DNA of 64,000 nucleotides from Mucilaginibacter sp. JRF (GTDB lineage: Bacteria; Bacteroidota; Bacteroidia; Sphingobacteriales; Sphingobacteriaceae), in NCBI RefSeq assembly GCF_015223065.1, contig NZ_JADFBY010000001.1, forward strand, positions 806,001-870,000, written 5' to 3'. A program made the translations under genes and the position numbers. Numbering within the stretch: position 1 is the first letter of the stretch; every line of letters starts with the position of its first letter. The notes below the pieces were generated by a model. It worked only from the letters and a program-made list of their open reading frames with translations, was not told the origin of the DNA and made no database searches. Below, in pieces: positions 44,126 to 53,394 of this stretch.

Positions 44126-45502
44126 TTATTGTGTTTCCACTTCCCGTATCCAGTCCTGATACTTTTTATGCAGCTTTTTAACCACGTCCGGGTGTTGCGC
44201 GGTAATGTTAGTGGTTTCAGCGCTATCGGTTTTCATATTCACCAGCATTAGCTTTTCGGCATCCAGTTCACTTTCTTTTGATTCTAATGGACTGTGCAAT
44301 AACTTCCAGTCGCCTTCGCGTACTGCCCATTGCGGGTTGGTTTTTGAACCCTGACTTTGCCAGTAAAATATTGGGTGCGGTGATGCGTGCCTGGCTGAGC
44401 CTATAACTTTTACCAAACTTTTGCCATCTAATTTGCGCTCAGGTAGTTTAATGTTGCAGTATTCGGCAAGGGTTGGGAACCAGTCGATATTTGCGGCAAA
44501 CTGGCTGCGCACGGCATTGGCCTGAATGTGCCCCGGCCAGCTGATAAAAGCAGGTACTTTTACACCACCCTCAAACAAACTGAACTTTGAACCACGATAA
44601 CGGCCTGCATATCCGCCACCGCCAAAGGTACGTTCCTCTTTTGAATGCCCCTGATCGGCCTGAAAAACAATAATGGTATTGTCGACAATGCCCAGTTCAT
44701 CCAGTTTTTTTAGTAGTAACCCTATCTTCTCATCCATGGTTGATATATATGCCGCGTAAAGTTTACGAGGCATCGGCAGATCCTTATAATGCTCAATCCA
44801 CTTCACCTCGGGCTGCAACGGGTAATGCGGACTATTAATGGCGAAGTACATAAAGAACGGCGCGTTCTTGTTTTCTTCTATGAATTTGCCGGCTTCGCTC
44901 ACCATCATATCCGGAAAATATTTGCCGGGCTCCCATATCTCGGTACCGTTACGCCATAGGTCGTGGCGGTTGGGGCCGGCCCAATAAAAGTAGTGTGAGT
45001 AGTTATCAATACATCCGCCCATAAAGCCAAACGAGTAATCGAACCCTTGCTGGTTAGGCATAGTTTCGGGCGTGTAGCCAATGTGCCATTTACCAATGTG
45101 CGCGGTTTTATATCCGCCTTGTTTAAATAGTTCGGCCATGGTGAACTGGCTGCCCGGCATACCCGCCTCATCGTGCGTGCTGCTTGCGTTGCCTGCCAGT
45201 TGGGCTCGTTGCGGGTATCTTCCTGTAAGCATCGATGCCCTTGAGGGAGAACATACCGGCGATGCCGAATAAAAGTTAGTAAAGCGTGTACCACGCCTTG
45301 CCAATGCATCAAGATTAGGCGTTTCCAGATCCTTTGCCCCGTATATATTCAGGTCAAGCGTGCCCTGATCATCAGTATATATTACAATAACGTTGGGTTT
45401 GGCAGCGGCTTTCGGTTTATCAGCCTTTGCAGACTGGCTCGGAGGCATCAATAACCATGCGCCTAAAATTAGTATAACAGCTACAGGAATACCGTATTTC
45501 AT
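44126..45502 (-). CDS. Secreted/membrane-anchored sulfatase (FGly type)
   Basis: 458-residue sulfatase from ATG 45502 (MKYGIPVAVILILG); the longer frame to 45535 would start at TTG. Hydrophobic anchor at 1-20. Metal site VIVIYTDDQGTLD, formylglycine Cys84 in SPVCSPSRASMLTG (C-x-P-x-R), then HIGKWHIGYTPE and TIIVFQADQGHSKE. It is likely to hydrolyse a sulfated glycan. The maturing enzyme is not in the window. It is convergent with the PAS kinase and divergent from a phosphoesterase. Confidence 0.92.
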   Translation of the reverse strand: MKYGIPVAVILILGAWLLMPPSQSAKADKPKAAAKPNVIVIYTDDQGTLDLNIYGAKDLETPNLDALARRGTRFTNFYSASPVCSPSRASMLTGRYPQRAQLAGNASSTHDEAGMPGSQFTMAELFKQGGYKTAHIGKWHIGYTPETMPNQQGFDYSFGFMGGCIDNYSHYFYWAGPNRHDLWRNGTEIWEPGKYFPDMMVSEAGKFIEENKNAPFFMYFAINSPHYPLQPEVKWIEHYKDLPMPRKLYAAYISTMDEKIGLLLKKLDELGIVDNTIIVFQADQGHSKEERTFGGGGYAGRYRGSKFSLFEGGVKVPAFISWPGHIQANAVRSQFAANIDWFPTLAEYCNIKLPERKLDGKSLVKVIGSARHASPHPIFYWQSQGSKTNPQWAVREGDWKLLHSPLESKESELDAEKLMLVNMKTDSAETTNITAQHPDVVKKLHKKYQDWIREVETQ

Positions 45503-45680
45503 GATTAATAGCTTAAACGGGTTGATGTGCTGCAAGATAGTTTTAATATTTATTGGCTAAAGTATATTGTTTGTTACATCGATGCCTGTACAGGTAGTTA
45601 ACCATTTCATAACATTCATTGCTCGTCAAATATAATTTGTGCCGATAGCTTTGCCGGATAGTAAATATCAACATCTATCC

Positions 45681-46586
45681 ATGCAAAGACGATCGGTACT
45701 AAAAACCATTGGCGCGGCCTTGTTAGCGCCATCCATAACATTCGCTGCACCCAACCCGGCACGTAAACGGGTATTGCGGGTTGCGCATTTAACTGATATT
45801 CATTTAAAGAATGAGCTTGGCGCGCCCGCTAAGTTTGCCAAGTGCCTGCATCACGTGCAGCAACAAACCCCAAAGGTGGATATGATATTGAACGGTGGCG
45901 ACATCGTATTCGATATGAACAAGGAAAGCATGGACACCATCAATGCCCAATGGAAGTTGTATAAAAATATGCTGAAAAACGATTGTAGTTTGCCTATGAC
46001 TTACTGTTTAGGTAACCACGATATTTGGTGGAACGAGAACAACAAGGGCCAGGCTGTATACGGCAAGCAATACTCGCTTGATCAGTTACAACTCACCAAG
46101 CCATACTACAGCCTGATAAAGAATGGCTGGAAATTCATCATACTGGATAGCGTGAATCTGGATATTGATGGTACCTGGTATATCGGTAAGCTTGGCGATG
46201 CGCAATTTAGCTGGCTGGAGCAGGAACTGAAAAATACCGATGCTAAAACACCGGTACTCATCATGTCGCACATACCGATATTGACGGCCACTAACCTGAT
46301 AGAGGATGATATTGTTAACCGATGGCAAATGCTGGGTGGCGATATGCATACCGATGTATCAAAAATTATCAAATTGTTCTATCAGCACCCAAATGTAAAG
46401 CTATGCCTGAGCGGGCATATCCACCTGCGCGAGCGTTTGGAATATAATAATGTAACCTATATATGCGATGGTGCGGTAAGCGGCGCCTGGTGGGATGGCA
46501 TTCTTAGGGAAACCCAAAATGGTTATGGTTTGATCGAACTGTATGATGATGGTAGTTTTGAGGAGCGTTATGTGAATTATTTGTAG
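45681..46586 (+). CDS. Tat-exported metallophosphoesterase
   Basis: 301-residue enzyme. N-terminal twin-arginine signal MQRRSVLKTIGAALLAPS then FAAPNPARKR. Calcineurin-like motifs: VAHLTDIHLKNE, LNGGDIVFD, YCLGNHDIWW, MSHIPILTA and LSGHIHLRERLE. Start chosen at ATG 45681 from the Tat signal; an earlier frame start at 45639 lacks support. Substrate unknown. It is divergent from the sulfatase and followed by a repeat element. Confidence 0.88.
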   Translation: MQRRSVLKTIGAALLAPSITFAAPNPARKRVLRVAHLTDIHLKNELGAPAKFAKCLHHVQQQTPKVDMILNGGDIVFDMNKESMDTINAQWKLYKNMLKNDCSLPMTYCLGNHDIWWNENNKGQAVYGKQYSLDQLQLTKPYYSLIKNGWKFIILDSVNLDIDGTWYIGKLGDAQFSWLEQELKNTDAKTPVLIMSHIPILTATNLIEDDIVNRWQMLGGDMHTDVSKIIKLFYQHPNVKLCLSGHIHLRERLEYNNVTYICDGAVSGAWWDGILRETQNGYGLIELYDDGSFEERYVNYL

Positions 46587-46590
46587 TTTG

Positions 46591-46813
46591 TCTGAACCAG
46601 AATTTTCAGAATTTGATAATTTACAGAATTAATTTTGATTACAAAAGAAAATGGCCTGTCACCCTGAGCTTATCGAAGGGTGAGCGTGGGCTTAACTAAG
46701 CGGCGAGTGCTTCGACAGGCTCAGCATGACATAATAGGTTGGATAATTTGTAAAGGAGAGAATTGGTCAAAAAATCCTGTTCATCCTTAAATCCTGAAAA
46801 TTCTGATCAAGGA
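46591..46813. repeat. Nested inverted-repeat element
   Basis: Outer arms at 46591-46640 and 46767-46813 are imperfect complements, each with AGAATTTTCAG or its complement and spaced AATCCTG-like words. Inside lies a second palindrome at about 46656-46730 (CACCCTGAGCTTATCGAAGG against CTTCGACAGGCTCAGCATGA). Both types are common intergenic repeats in Bacteroidota, as I recall. It fills the gap before the M14 gene. Confidence 0.7.
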
Positions 46814-46828
46814 TGTACCTTTGCGACC

Positions 46829-48589
46829 ATGCATCGTTACATATCAGCACATCTAAAAAAGCTTTTCTTATTTATAATTTTAACTGCCGTTTCAATCACG
46901 GCCTTTGCCCAGTTAACACCATTCGAAAAAAGCAACGACAAAAACTATACTGCTACTTATGCCGAGGTTATAGCTTATTACAATGCGCTGGCTAAACAAT
47001 ATCCTAAACAATTATACCTGATAAATTATGGAACTACAGATGTAGGTAAACCGCTTACGCTGGTGGTGCTTTCAAAAAATGGGGTTTTTGATCCTGCTGT
47101 AATAAAAAAGCAGAATAAACGTGTCTTACTCATCAATAATGGTATACATCCCGGTGAGCCGGAGGGTATTGATGCCAGCATGATGCTTACCCGAGATTTG
47201 CTCAAGAATAAAAAACTACCCAATGATGTGGTGCTTTGCTTCATCGCCTTATATAATATTGATGGTAGCCTGAACAGGGGAGTATCACGCATCAGCCAGA
47301 ACGGACCACGGGCTTATGGTTTCAGAGGGAATTACCGCAACTTGGATCTTAACCGTGATTTTATCAAAGCCGATAGTCGTAACGCGCTGGCTTTTATGCA
47401 GATATTCAATACCTGGCAGCCCGAAGTTTTACTTGATAATCACGCGAGTAATGGTGCTGACTATCAGTATGTAATGACTTTGATAGAAACTCAAAAGGAT
47501 AAGCAGAACCCGATACTGGCCGACTATACATCCAAAACGCTATCGCCCGAATTATACAAACGAATGGCCGCCGGTAGTTATGAAATGACGCCTTATGTGG
47601 AAAGCATGAAAGAAACACCCGACTCGGGTATTGTAGCTTTCCTCGAAACGCCGAGGTTTTCAACAGGGTACGGGGCACAGCATAACGTAATCAGTTACAT
47701 GACCGAAACCCACATGCTCAAGCCTTACGATAAAAAGGTATACGCGACTTATACTTTTATGCAAAGCCTGATAGATATTTGCCAGCGTGATGCCAAAAAG
47801 ATAGGCGAGCTGAAAAAACAAACCGATGCCGCTGTAGCCCAACAGCAAAGCTATGCCCTTAACTGGGCACTTGATGCCGATAAGTTTGATATGATAACCT
47901 TTAAAGGTTTTGAGGCCGGCCATAAACCAAGCGATATAAGTGGGTTGCCAAGGTTGTATTACGATAGGAGCAAGCCATTCTCAAAGCAGATAAAATATTA
48001 CAACACCTATAAGCCCACGGTAACCGTACAAAAGCCATTGGTTTATGTTATTCCGCAGGCCTGGGGTAAAATTATTGAGTTGTTTAAGCTGAATAAGGTA
48101 ACCATGCAGCAGTTACAGCACGATACCACGCTTACTGTGCAAACGTATTATATAGCCGATTACAAAACCCGGCCCAAACCTTATGAAGGCCATTATCTGC
48201 ACTATGATGTATCGTTAAAAACGGTGGATAATAACAAGGTGAGGTTTTACAAAGGCGATTATTTGGTTTATACAGATCAGCCTGTAAATCGCTACATTGT
48301 TGAAACTTTGGAGCCGCAGGGTGTGGATTCATTTTTTGCCTGGGGATTTTTTGATTCGATGTTGGGGCAAAAAGAACACTATTCGGATTATGTGTTTGAG
48401 GATATCGCTTTCGAGTATCTTAAAACACACCCCGATATGCAAAGAAAGTTGGATTCGGCAAAAACTGCTCAACCTAAAATGGCAGAGAGTGCGGCTGCAC
48501 AGCTGGAGTTTATTTACCAGAATTCGCCGTTTTTTGAGCAGACATTTTTACGTTACCCTGTAGGGCGATTAATGCAGCATGTAAAATAG
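46829..48589 (+). CDS. M14-family zinc carboxypeptidase
   Basis: 586-residue exported metallopeptidase. Signal 1-28 (ends TAFAQ). Zinc motif INNGIHPGEPEGIDASMML (H-x-x-E with following Glu), then LLDNHASNGADYQYVMTL for the second His and MTETHMLKPY near the catalytic Glu. The start at ATG 46829 fits the signal peptide. A TACCTTTG promoter-type -7 motif sits only 5 bp before it (46816-46823), within the edge of the repeat element. Confidence 0.88.
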   Translation: MHRYISAHLKKLFLFIILTAVSITAFAQLTPFEKSNDKNYTATYAEVIAYYNALAKQYPKQLYLINYGTTDVGKPLTLVVLSKNGVFDPAVIKKQNKRVLLINNGIHPGEPEGIDASMMLTRDLLKNKKLPNDVVLCFIALYNIDGSLNRGVSRISQNGPRAYGFRGNYRNLDLNRDFIKADSRNALAFMQIFNTWQPEVLLDNHASNGADYQYVMTLIETQKDKQNPILADYTSKTLSPELYKRMAAGSYEMTPYVESMKETPDSGIVAFLETPRFSTGYGAQHNVISYMTETHMLKPYDKKVYATYTFMQSLIDICQRDAKKIGELKKQTDAAVAQQQSYALNWALDADKFDMITFKGFEAGHKPSDISGLPRLYYDRSKPFSKQIKYYNTYKPTVTVQKPLVYVIPQAWGKIIELFKLNKVTMQQLQHDTTLTVQTYYIADYKTRPKPYEGHYLHYDVSLKTVDNNKVRFYKGDYLVYTDQPVNRYIVETLEPQGVDSFFAWGFFDSMLGQKEHYSDYVFEDIAFEYLKTHPDMQRKLDSAKTAQPKMAESAAAQLEFIYQNSPFFEQTFLRYPVGRLMQHVK

Positions 48590-48741
48590 TAATTGCTGCA
48601 CTGTCAGCACTGTATAAAATTATCTGCATAGTGTGTATATATTACACTTCTAATTCTATTTTTGTGGTTGATACGATTAGTTTTTAGCCTGTAAAATTTA
48701 GTGGCACACTTTTCGTTGTTATTCTGATATAGCAAACACAC

Positions 48742-49110
48742 ATGACGAAACTTTTTATCGTGGGTATTCCCCGCGACATGGAGGAGGCCGAGCTTTCTGA
48801 AATATGCCACCAGTATGGCCACGTGGCTTCTGTTAAGATCATTACCGATATTAATAGCGGACAAAGCAAAGGTTACGGATTTATCAATATGGTTGATGAA
48901 CTGAGCGCCGCTGCCGTAATCAAGGCTCTTGATGGCGGTACAATTGACGATCGTACTATAAGCGTACGCCTGGCCGACAGGCAACAACCGCCTCAGCAAT
49001 CAGCGCCGCCACAGCAGCAACAACAAAAGCGTAAGCCCGTGCGTCCGGCCGGTTATGCGGTAGCTGCCGTTGCCGAACGCAGGGGCAAACGCCCGAGGAG
49101 AGCTTCCTGA
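48742..49110 (+). CDS. RRM RNA-binding protein
   Basis: 122-residue single-RRM protein. RNP2 is LFIVGIPRD (4-12) and RNP1 is KGYGFINMV (44-52). The tail is a Gln/Pro/Arg-rich stretch (QQPPQQSAPPQQQQQKRKPV) ending in Arg, probably disordered and RNA-binding. Such proteins in Bacteroidota and cyanobacteria are cold- or stress-linked. The heme gene 49113 ends 3 bp downstream on the other strand. Confidence 0.9.
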   Translation: MTKLFIVGIPRDMEEAELSEICHQYGHVASVKIITDINSGQSKGYGFINMVDELSAAAVIKALDGGTIDDRTISVRLADRQQPPQQSAPPQQQQQKRKPVRPAGYAVAAVAERRGKRPRRAS

Positions 49111-49112
49111 TT

Positions 49113-50969
49113 TTAATTTATAGGTTCGGTAACAGGCTCCAAACCGGCAATCACTTCGCGCCACTCATTAAGTTCTGGCACGCCAGGTTTGCGTTTACCA
49201 AACATTTGTAATATCATATCGCCATTCTCATCATACAATTCTATCGAATTTACATCGCCATCGGTTGATGGTTTTATAACGTGCCATGTTTCGGCAATGG
49301 CATCCATGCGCAGGTGCAGGTTAAATTCCGGATCGAGCACGTTATACCAGGGCCCCATTTCAACCAGCTTGTTAATGTTGCCGGTATGTATCTGTATACA
49401 ACCGTGATTAGGCACAAATATCATCACCGGTACATTTTCGCCAGAACATAGTTCGCAGGCTTTCCTGAAATTCTCTGCATTGAGTTTACGGGCAAATCCC
49501 TCAGGTGCTAAACGTAGCGCTTGTGTGCGCGATACATTGAACTTTTTAAGCAAGCCGAAGAACTCATGGCTGTCGCTCATGCCTTTCCACGCGGTTTGAA
49601 AATCGCCTATCTGTACGGCATCATCAGGCATTTCGGTATTAGGTCTGCTTGTTTTGGCGGCAACCTGTATAGCTTGCACGGTGTTATCGGTAAAGTCGTT
49701 CAGTAAAGTTTGATAAGCTTGTTCATTGCTTTTATCTGTTAGGTAGATCTTGTGCAGCGCTGTACCGGCTTTATCAAAAAATTGCAGACTGCGCCTGTCA
49801 TTCTCATTAACAGCAAAGCCGAACTGCCAGTTCTGCATAAATAAGCGCAGATCAATATCCTCACCCAAAACTAAACCGGCATGCGGGGTGAATGATATTT
49901 TTTCGTAAACACCCTTACGCTCGCTAACACAATATTCGTTACGGGTAAGCGCCATTACATAACCCAGATCGTGCACGCGTTTAAGTAATTTCTCAAAGTC
50001 TTTTTTCAGGGGGATAGCAGTTTCACCAATGCCGGTGGCTACCAGTTCAGCCTCGCTAACATTAAGGTCGGTTGCTATTTCGCGTATGCGTTTCTTAGGG
50101 TTTTCGGCCTTGTATTCAGTGTACCTTTGTTTCAAGGCGTTTTGTGTTGATTCCATATCCGTAGGGTTTAAATTTTGTTGTTTATAGTTGAACACCACTT
50201 CGCGCGGCATTATCATTTGTTTTAATGTTGATGGGTTGATCACAATATCGGCCTCAACCTCAAAAATTTCGTACACGGGCTTGGGCTGTAATATTTCCTG
50301 CGGCGTACCATCATACCATTTGCGGCCGTTTTTAAGCATCAGCACACGGTCGGCGTAATGGGATGCCAGGTTCATATCGTGCAATACACATACCACCATG
50401 TGCCCTTTGCGCGCCATTGATTTTAGGATAGCCAGCGTTTGCTGCTGATACAATATATCCATGCCCGTAACCGGTTCATCCATCAGTAACAGCGCCTTTT
50501 TTTGCTCCCATAATTGTGCCAGCGAACGTGCCAATTGTACCCGCTGCTGTTCACCACCCGACAGGGTAAGGTATGATCGCTCAGCCATCGATGTAATACC
50601 CGCAGCATCCATCACCTCATTCACAATATCCTCATCATTTTTTGATGGCGAATTTTTAAAGTAGGGGTAACGCCCCATCATTACCAGTTCGCCTACGGTA
50701 AATGGCAGACTTACATTGTTTTGCTGATTAAGTACCGCGCGGTGTTTAGCCAGTTCGGTTGTGGAGTATTCGTTAAGCGCTTTGCCGTTAAATACTACAT
50801 GGCCTTTAGCCGGTTTATGCATCCCCGCCAGCATTTTAAGCAGGGTTGATTTACCGGCACCGTTGGCACCTAACAAAGCCACCATTTCGCCCGGCCTGAT
50901 ACTGAATGATACATCACTCACCAATGTGCGCTGGCCTGCATAAAACGATATGTTGTTTACTGTAAGCAT
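49113..50969 (-). CDS. Fused heme ABC ATPase and heme-degrading/binding protein (HmuV-HemS)
   Basis: 618-residue fusion. Residues 1-~255 are the heme importer ATPase: Walker A GANGAGKST (34-42), signature LSGGEQQR (136-143), Walker B LLLMDEP (160-166), switch His197. Residues 272-618 are a complete HemS/ChuS-type protein starting METSTQ-like MESTQNALKQRY. Proximal heme ligand is likely His468, about residue 197 of the HemS part, in line with Yersinia HemS His196. These are separate genes (hmuV, hmuS) elsewhere. It is last in the heme operon, 4 bp after hmuU. Confidence 0.88.
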   Translation of the reverse strand: MLTVNNISFYAGQRTLVSDVSFSIRPGEMVALLGANGAGKSTLLKMLAGMHKPAKGHVVFNGKALNEYSTTELAKHRAVLNQQNNVSLPFTVGELVMMGRYPYFKNSPSKNDEDIVNEVMDAAGITSMAERSYLTLSGGEQQRVQLARSLAQLWEQKKALLLMDEPVTGMDILYQQQTLAILKSMARKGHMVVCVLHDMNLASHYADRVLMLKNGRKWYDGTPQEILQPKPVYEIFEVEADIVINPSTLKQMIMPREVVFNYKQQNLNPTDMESTQNALKQRYTEYKAENPKKRIREIATDLNVSEAELVATGIGETAIPLKKDFEKLLKRVHDLGYVMALTRNEYCVSERKGVYEKISFTPHAGLVLGEDIDLRLFMQNWQFGFAVNENDRRSLQFFDKAGTALHKIYLTDKSNEQAYQTLLNDFTDNTVQAIQVAAKTSRPNTEMPDDAVQIGDFQTAWKGMSDSHEFFGLLKKFNVSRTQALRLAPEGFARKLNAENFRKACELCSGENVPVMIFVPNHGCIQIHTGNINKLVEMGPWYNVLDPEFNLHLRMDAIAETWHVIKPSTDGDVNSIELYDENGDMILQMFGKRKPGVPELNEWREVIAGLEPVTEPIN

Positions 50970-50973
50970 GTTG

Positions 50974-52014
50974 TCAGATAATGAGTTTACGTTTATCGCG
51001 TATCAGTATATACAAAAATACCGGCGCGCCAATTAAAGCGGTTATTACACCAATAGGCAATTCAATAGGGGCGATTATGGTTCTGGCTATCAGGTCGGCA
51101 ATGGTAAGCATTAAAGCGCCTAATAAAGCCGATGCAGGCAGCACATGCGTGTTATCAACACCAATTACCAGGCGAACAATATGCGGAACCAATAATCCCA
51201 CAAAGCTGATAATACCAGTGAGCGATACCGCCGAACCTACTGCCATGGTTGATAATAGTATCACCCGCTTTTTAACCTTATCTACATCGATACCCAAATA
51301 ACCGGCCTGTGCCTCACCAAGCGAAAAAGCATTCAATGCCTTGCCCGAAAAGGGTAACAAAATAGTAGGTATCAGCACAAAGGGTAATAAGGCGATTATG
51401 GTTTGCCACGTAGCGCCCCCCAGGCTGCCCAGCAGCCAAAAGGTAATATTACGCAACTGCTGCTCAGAAGCAAGGTAGGTGATAAGACCGGTTAAAGCCC
51501 CGGCTAAGGCATTAATGGCGATGCCAGCCAACAACATGGTAGTGATATTTGGCCGCCCCTCGTGTTTTGATATATTGTAGATGATGAGCGCGGTAACCCC
51601 GGCCCCGGCAAAAGCGCCGAATGCCAGCAGGTAGTAACCAAGCAGGTTACTCAACCCGGCGAACAGCACGCCCTCAAGCCCGATAACCGCTACAGCAGCT
51701 AATGAAGCCCCGGCCGATACACCGATCAATCCCGGTTCGGCCAATGGGTTACGAAATATACCTTGTATAGATGCACCCGAAATGCCTAATGCCGCACCGG
51801 CCAGCAAGCCAAGCAGCAAACGGGGTAGGCGTACTATAATTACAATGGCCTCGTGCTGCAAATTAGCCTGGTCATCCTTAACACCCAGCATCTTATTAAA
51901 AAGTAATGTAGCTACTTCAACAGGAGGGATGCTTACCGCCCCTAAGCCAACTGAAAGTATACCCGCCAATACTATCCCTGCAATTACTAATGTATAAAAG
52001 AGCTTTTTATTCAT
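50974..52014 (-). CDS. hmuU: Heme ABC transporter permease
   Basis: 346-residue FecCD-type permease with about nine hydrophobic segments. The Gly-rich SISGASIQGIFRNPLAEPGLIGVSAGASL is the family signature, and the coupling region GEAQAGYLGIDVDKVKKR contacts the ATPase. It starts at ATG 52014, sharing one base with the hmuT stop (TGATG), so it is coupled. It imports heme across the inner membrane with the fused ATPase. Symbol given from operon context. Confidence 0.9.
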   Translation of the reverse strand: MNKKLFYTLVIAGIVLAGILSVGLGAVSIPPVEVATLLFNKMLGVKDDQANLQHEAIVIIVRLPRLLLGLLAGAALGISGASIQGIFRNPLAEPGLIGVSAGASLAAVAVIGLEGVLFAGLSNLLGYYLLAFGAFAGAGVTALIIYNISKHEGRPNITTMLLAGIAINALAGALTGLITYLASEQQLRNITFWLLGSLGGATWQTIIALLPFVLIPTILLPFSGKALNAFSLGEAQAGYLGIDVDKVKKRVILLSTMAVGSAVSLTGIISFVGLLVPHIVRLVIGVDNTHVLPASALLGALMLTIADLIARTIIAPIELPIGVITALIGAPVFLYILIRDKRKLII

Positions 52015-52844
52015 CAGAATTTGCTATGGAGTTGGAGTATAGCCTGATCAAGCCGAGTACTGAAACCTACCAACAGGTTTGAATCCATTTGTACAATGCG
52101 CTTGTTTTTACCGGCGTTGGTTTGCGCCATGCCTGGCATTTTTAAAGTGCTTTCAACACCGCCTAAACTGCTGAGGCCAAAATCAAACATCAGTATCACA
52201 TCAGGGTTGGATTCAACAAGGGCCTCGGTAGTGTAAGGCTTAAAATCATCAAAACCAGATACCGCGTTTTGTCCGCCTGCTAAACTGATCATGGCATCAA
52301 CGCTGGTATTCTTTCCGGCTACCATCATTACACCGGTCCCGCGGGCGTAAATAAATAATACCTTAGTTTTTTTAGGGTGCTGTTTTACAAAGTTTATGGC
52401 CTTGTTCACTTTGGCTTGCAATGTTTTAACAAGGGCTTCGCCTTTGGCTTGTACTTGCAGGGCGGTAGCAACATCCTTTATTAGTTGATAAGTTCCCGCT
52501 GGCGAATAGGCCTGTTTAATTTGTACCACTTTAATATTTGCCGCGGTTAGTTGATATTCAACCTCTTTGCTAATGCTACCATAGGCTGCAAGCACAATAT
52601 CCGGACTAAAAGATAACAGCCCCTCTGCCGATACCGAACGGTTGCGGCTTGCCTTTGGTAGTTTTTGTACATAAGCGGGGTAAATACTGGTAACATCTAC
52701 CGCGACAAGGTTTTTACCAAGCCCTAATGCATCAACTGTTTCGGTAAGTGTATTATTCAGGGTGATGATGCGTTTTGGCACAGCCGCTATAACTGTTTGC
52801 AACGTGGCCAGCAACACGCATAAAATAATGAAATGCTTTTTCAT
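52014..52844 (-). CDS. hmuT: Heme-binding periplasmic protein (HmuT)
   Basis: 276-residue substrate-binding protein of the BtuF/HmuT fold. Signal 1-20 (ends TVIAAV). RIITLNNTLTETVDALGLGKNLVAVD and IVLAAYGSISKEVEYQL follow the family; VQIKQAYSPAGTYQLIKD is the usual Tyr-bearing heme segment. Start chosen at ATG 52844 because the frame start at 52907 reads through the end of the HmuY gene. It is coupled to hmuU. Confidence 0.88.
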   Translation of the reverse strand: MKKHFIILCVLLATLQTVIAAVPKRIITLNNTLTETVDALGLGKNLVAVDVTSIYPAYVQKLPKASRNRSVSAEGLLSFSPDIVLAAYGSISKEVEYQLTAANIKVVQIKQAYSPAGTYQLIKDVATALQVQAKGEALVKTLQAKVNKAINFVKQHPKKTKVLFIYARGTGVMMVAGKNTSVDAMISLAGGQNAVSGFDDFKPYTTEALVESNPDVILMFDFGLSSLGGVESTLKMPGMAQTNAGKNKRIVQMDSNLLVGFSTRLDQAILQLHSKF

Positions 52845-52851
52845 GATGCTG

Positions 52852-53394
52852 TTAGTTGGCTTTGTTGATGAACGCGTACCTGAAGGTGTAATGACTTGGG
52901 TCGCCATCGCCGTTTTTGTAATAGCTCAATATCTCGACTTTGGCATACTTTCCCGATGCGGTTTTTACTACAATAACGCGTCCGGGAGCAGGGTTAATGG
53001 TATGATTGGTCATATCGTATAAATACCAGCCTTTGCCGGTGCCCGGTGGCACGGCCTTGGCTTCTGCCGAATCTTCAATATATCCATCGGCCGGAGCTGC
53101 GGTTACCTTATCAAAGGATGTATCCTTTAATAACTGCGCTGTTGTTATACCCTTGCCGCTGGTGCCGCTGTTCACTAATATATTGGTGCGCTGTATAGCG
53201 ATATCCCAGTTTGCCGAAGCGGTATCTGCCCCGGTTACTACGGTGCCTTTGTCTATGCTGAAATAAACTTTTGAGATAGCTTGTAGATCTTTAACAACTT
53301 TAACGTCCTGTGCTTTTAAGGCGCCGTTTGCAAACAATAATAAGCCTAATGTTAAACATAAGCTTCCTGTTGCATTTTTAATGTATGATTTCAT
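52852..53394 (-). CDS. HmuY-family heme-binding protein
   Basis: 180-residue exported protein. Signal 1-29 (ends ALKAQD). The HmuY hallmark YFSIDKGTVVTGADTASANW followed by DIAIQRTNILVNSGTSGKG, and the closing DPSHYTFRYAF, match the Bacteroidota hemophore. It takes heme from host or environmental proteins and hands it on. It heads the operon HmuY-HmuT-HmuU-HmuVS, 7 bp before hmuT. A TonB receptor (HmuR) is not beside it. Confidence 0.85.
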   Translation of the reverse strand: MKSYIKNATGSLCLTLGLLLFANGALKAQDVKVVKDLQAISKVYFSIDKGTVVTGADTASANWDIAIQRTNILVNSGTSGKGITTAQLLKDTSFDKVTAAPADGYIEDSAEAKAVPPGTGKGWYLYDMTNHTINPAPGRVIVVKTASGKYAKVEILSYYKNGDGDPSHYTFRYAFINKAN

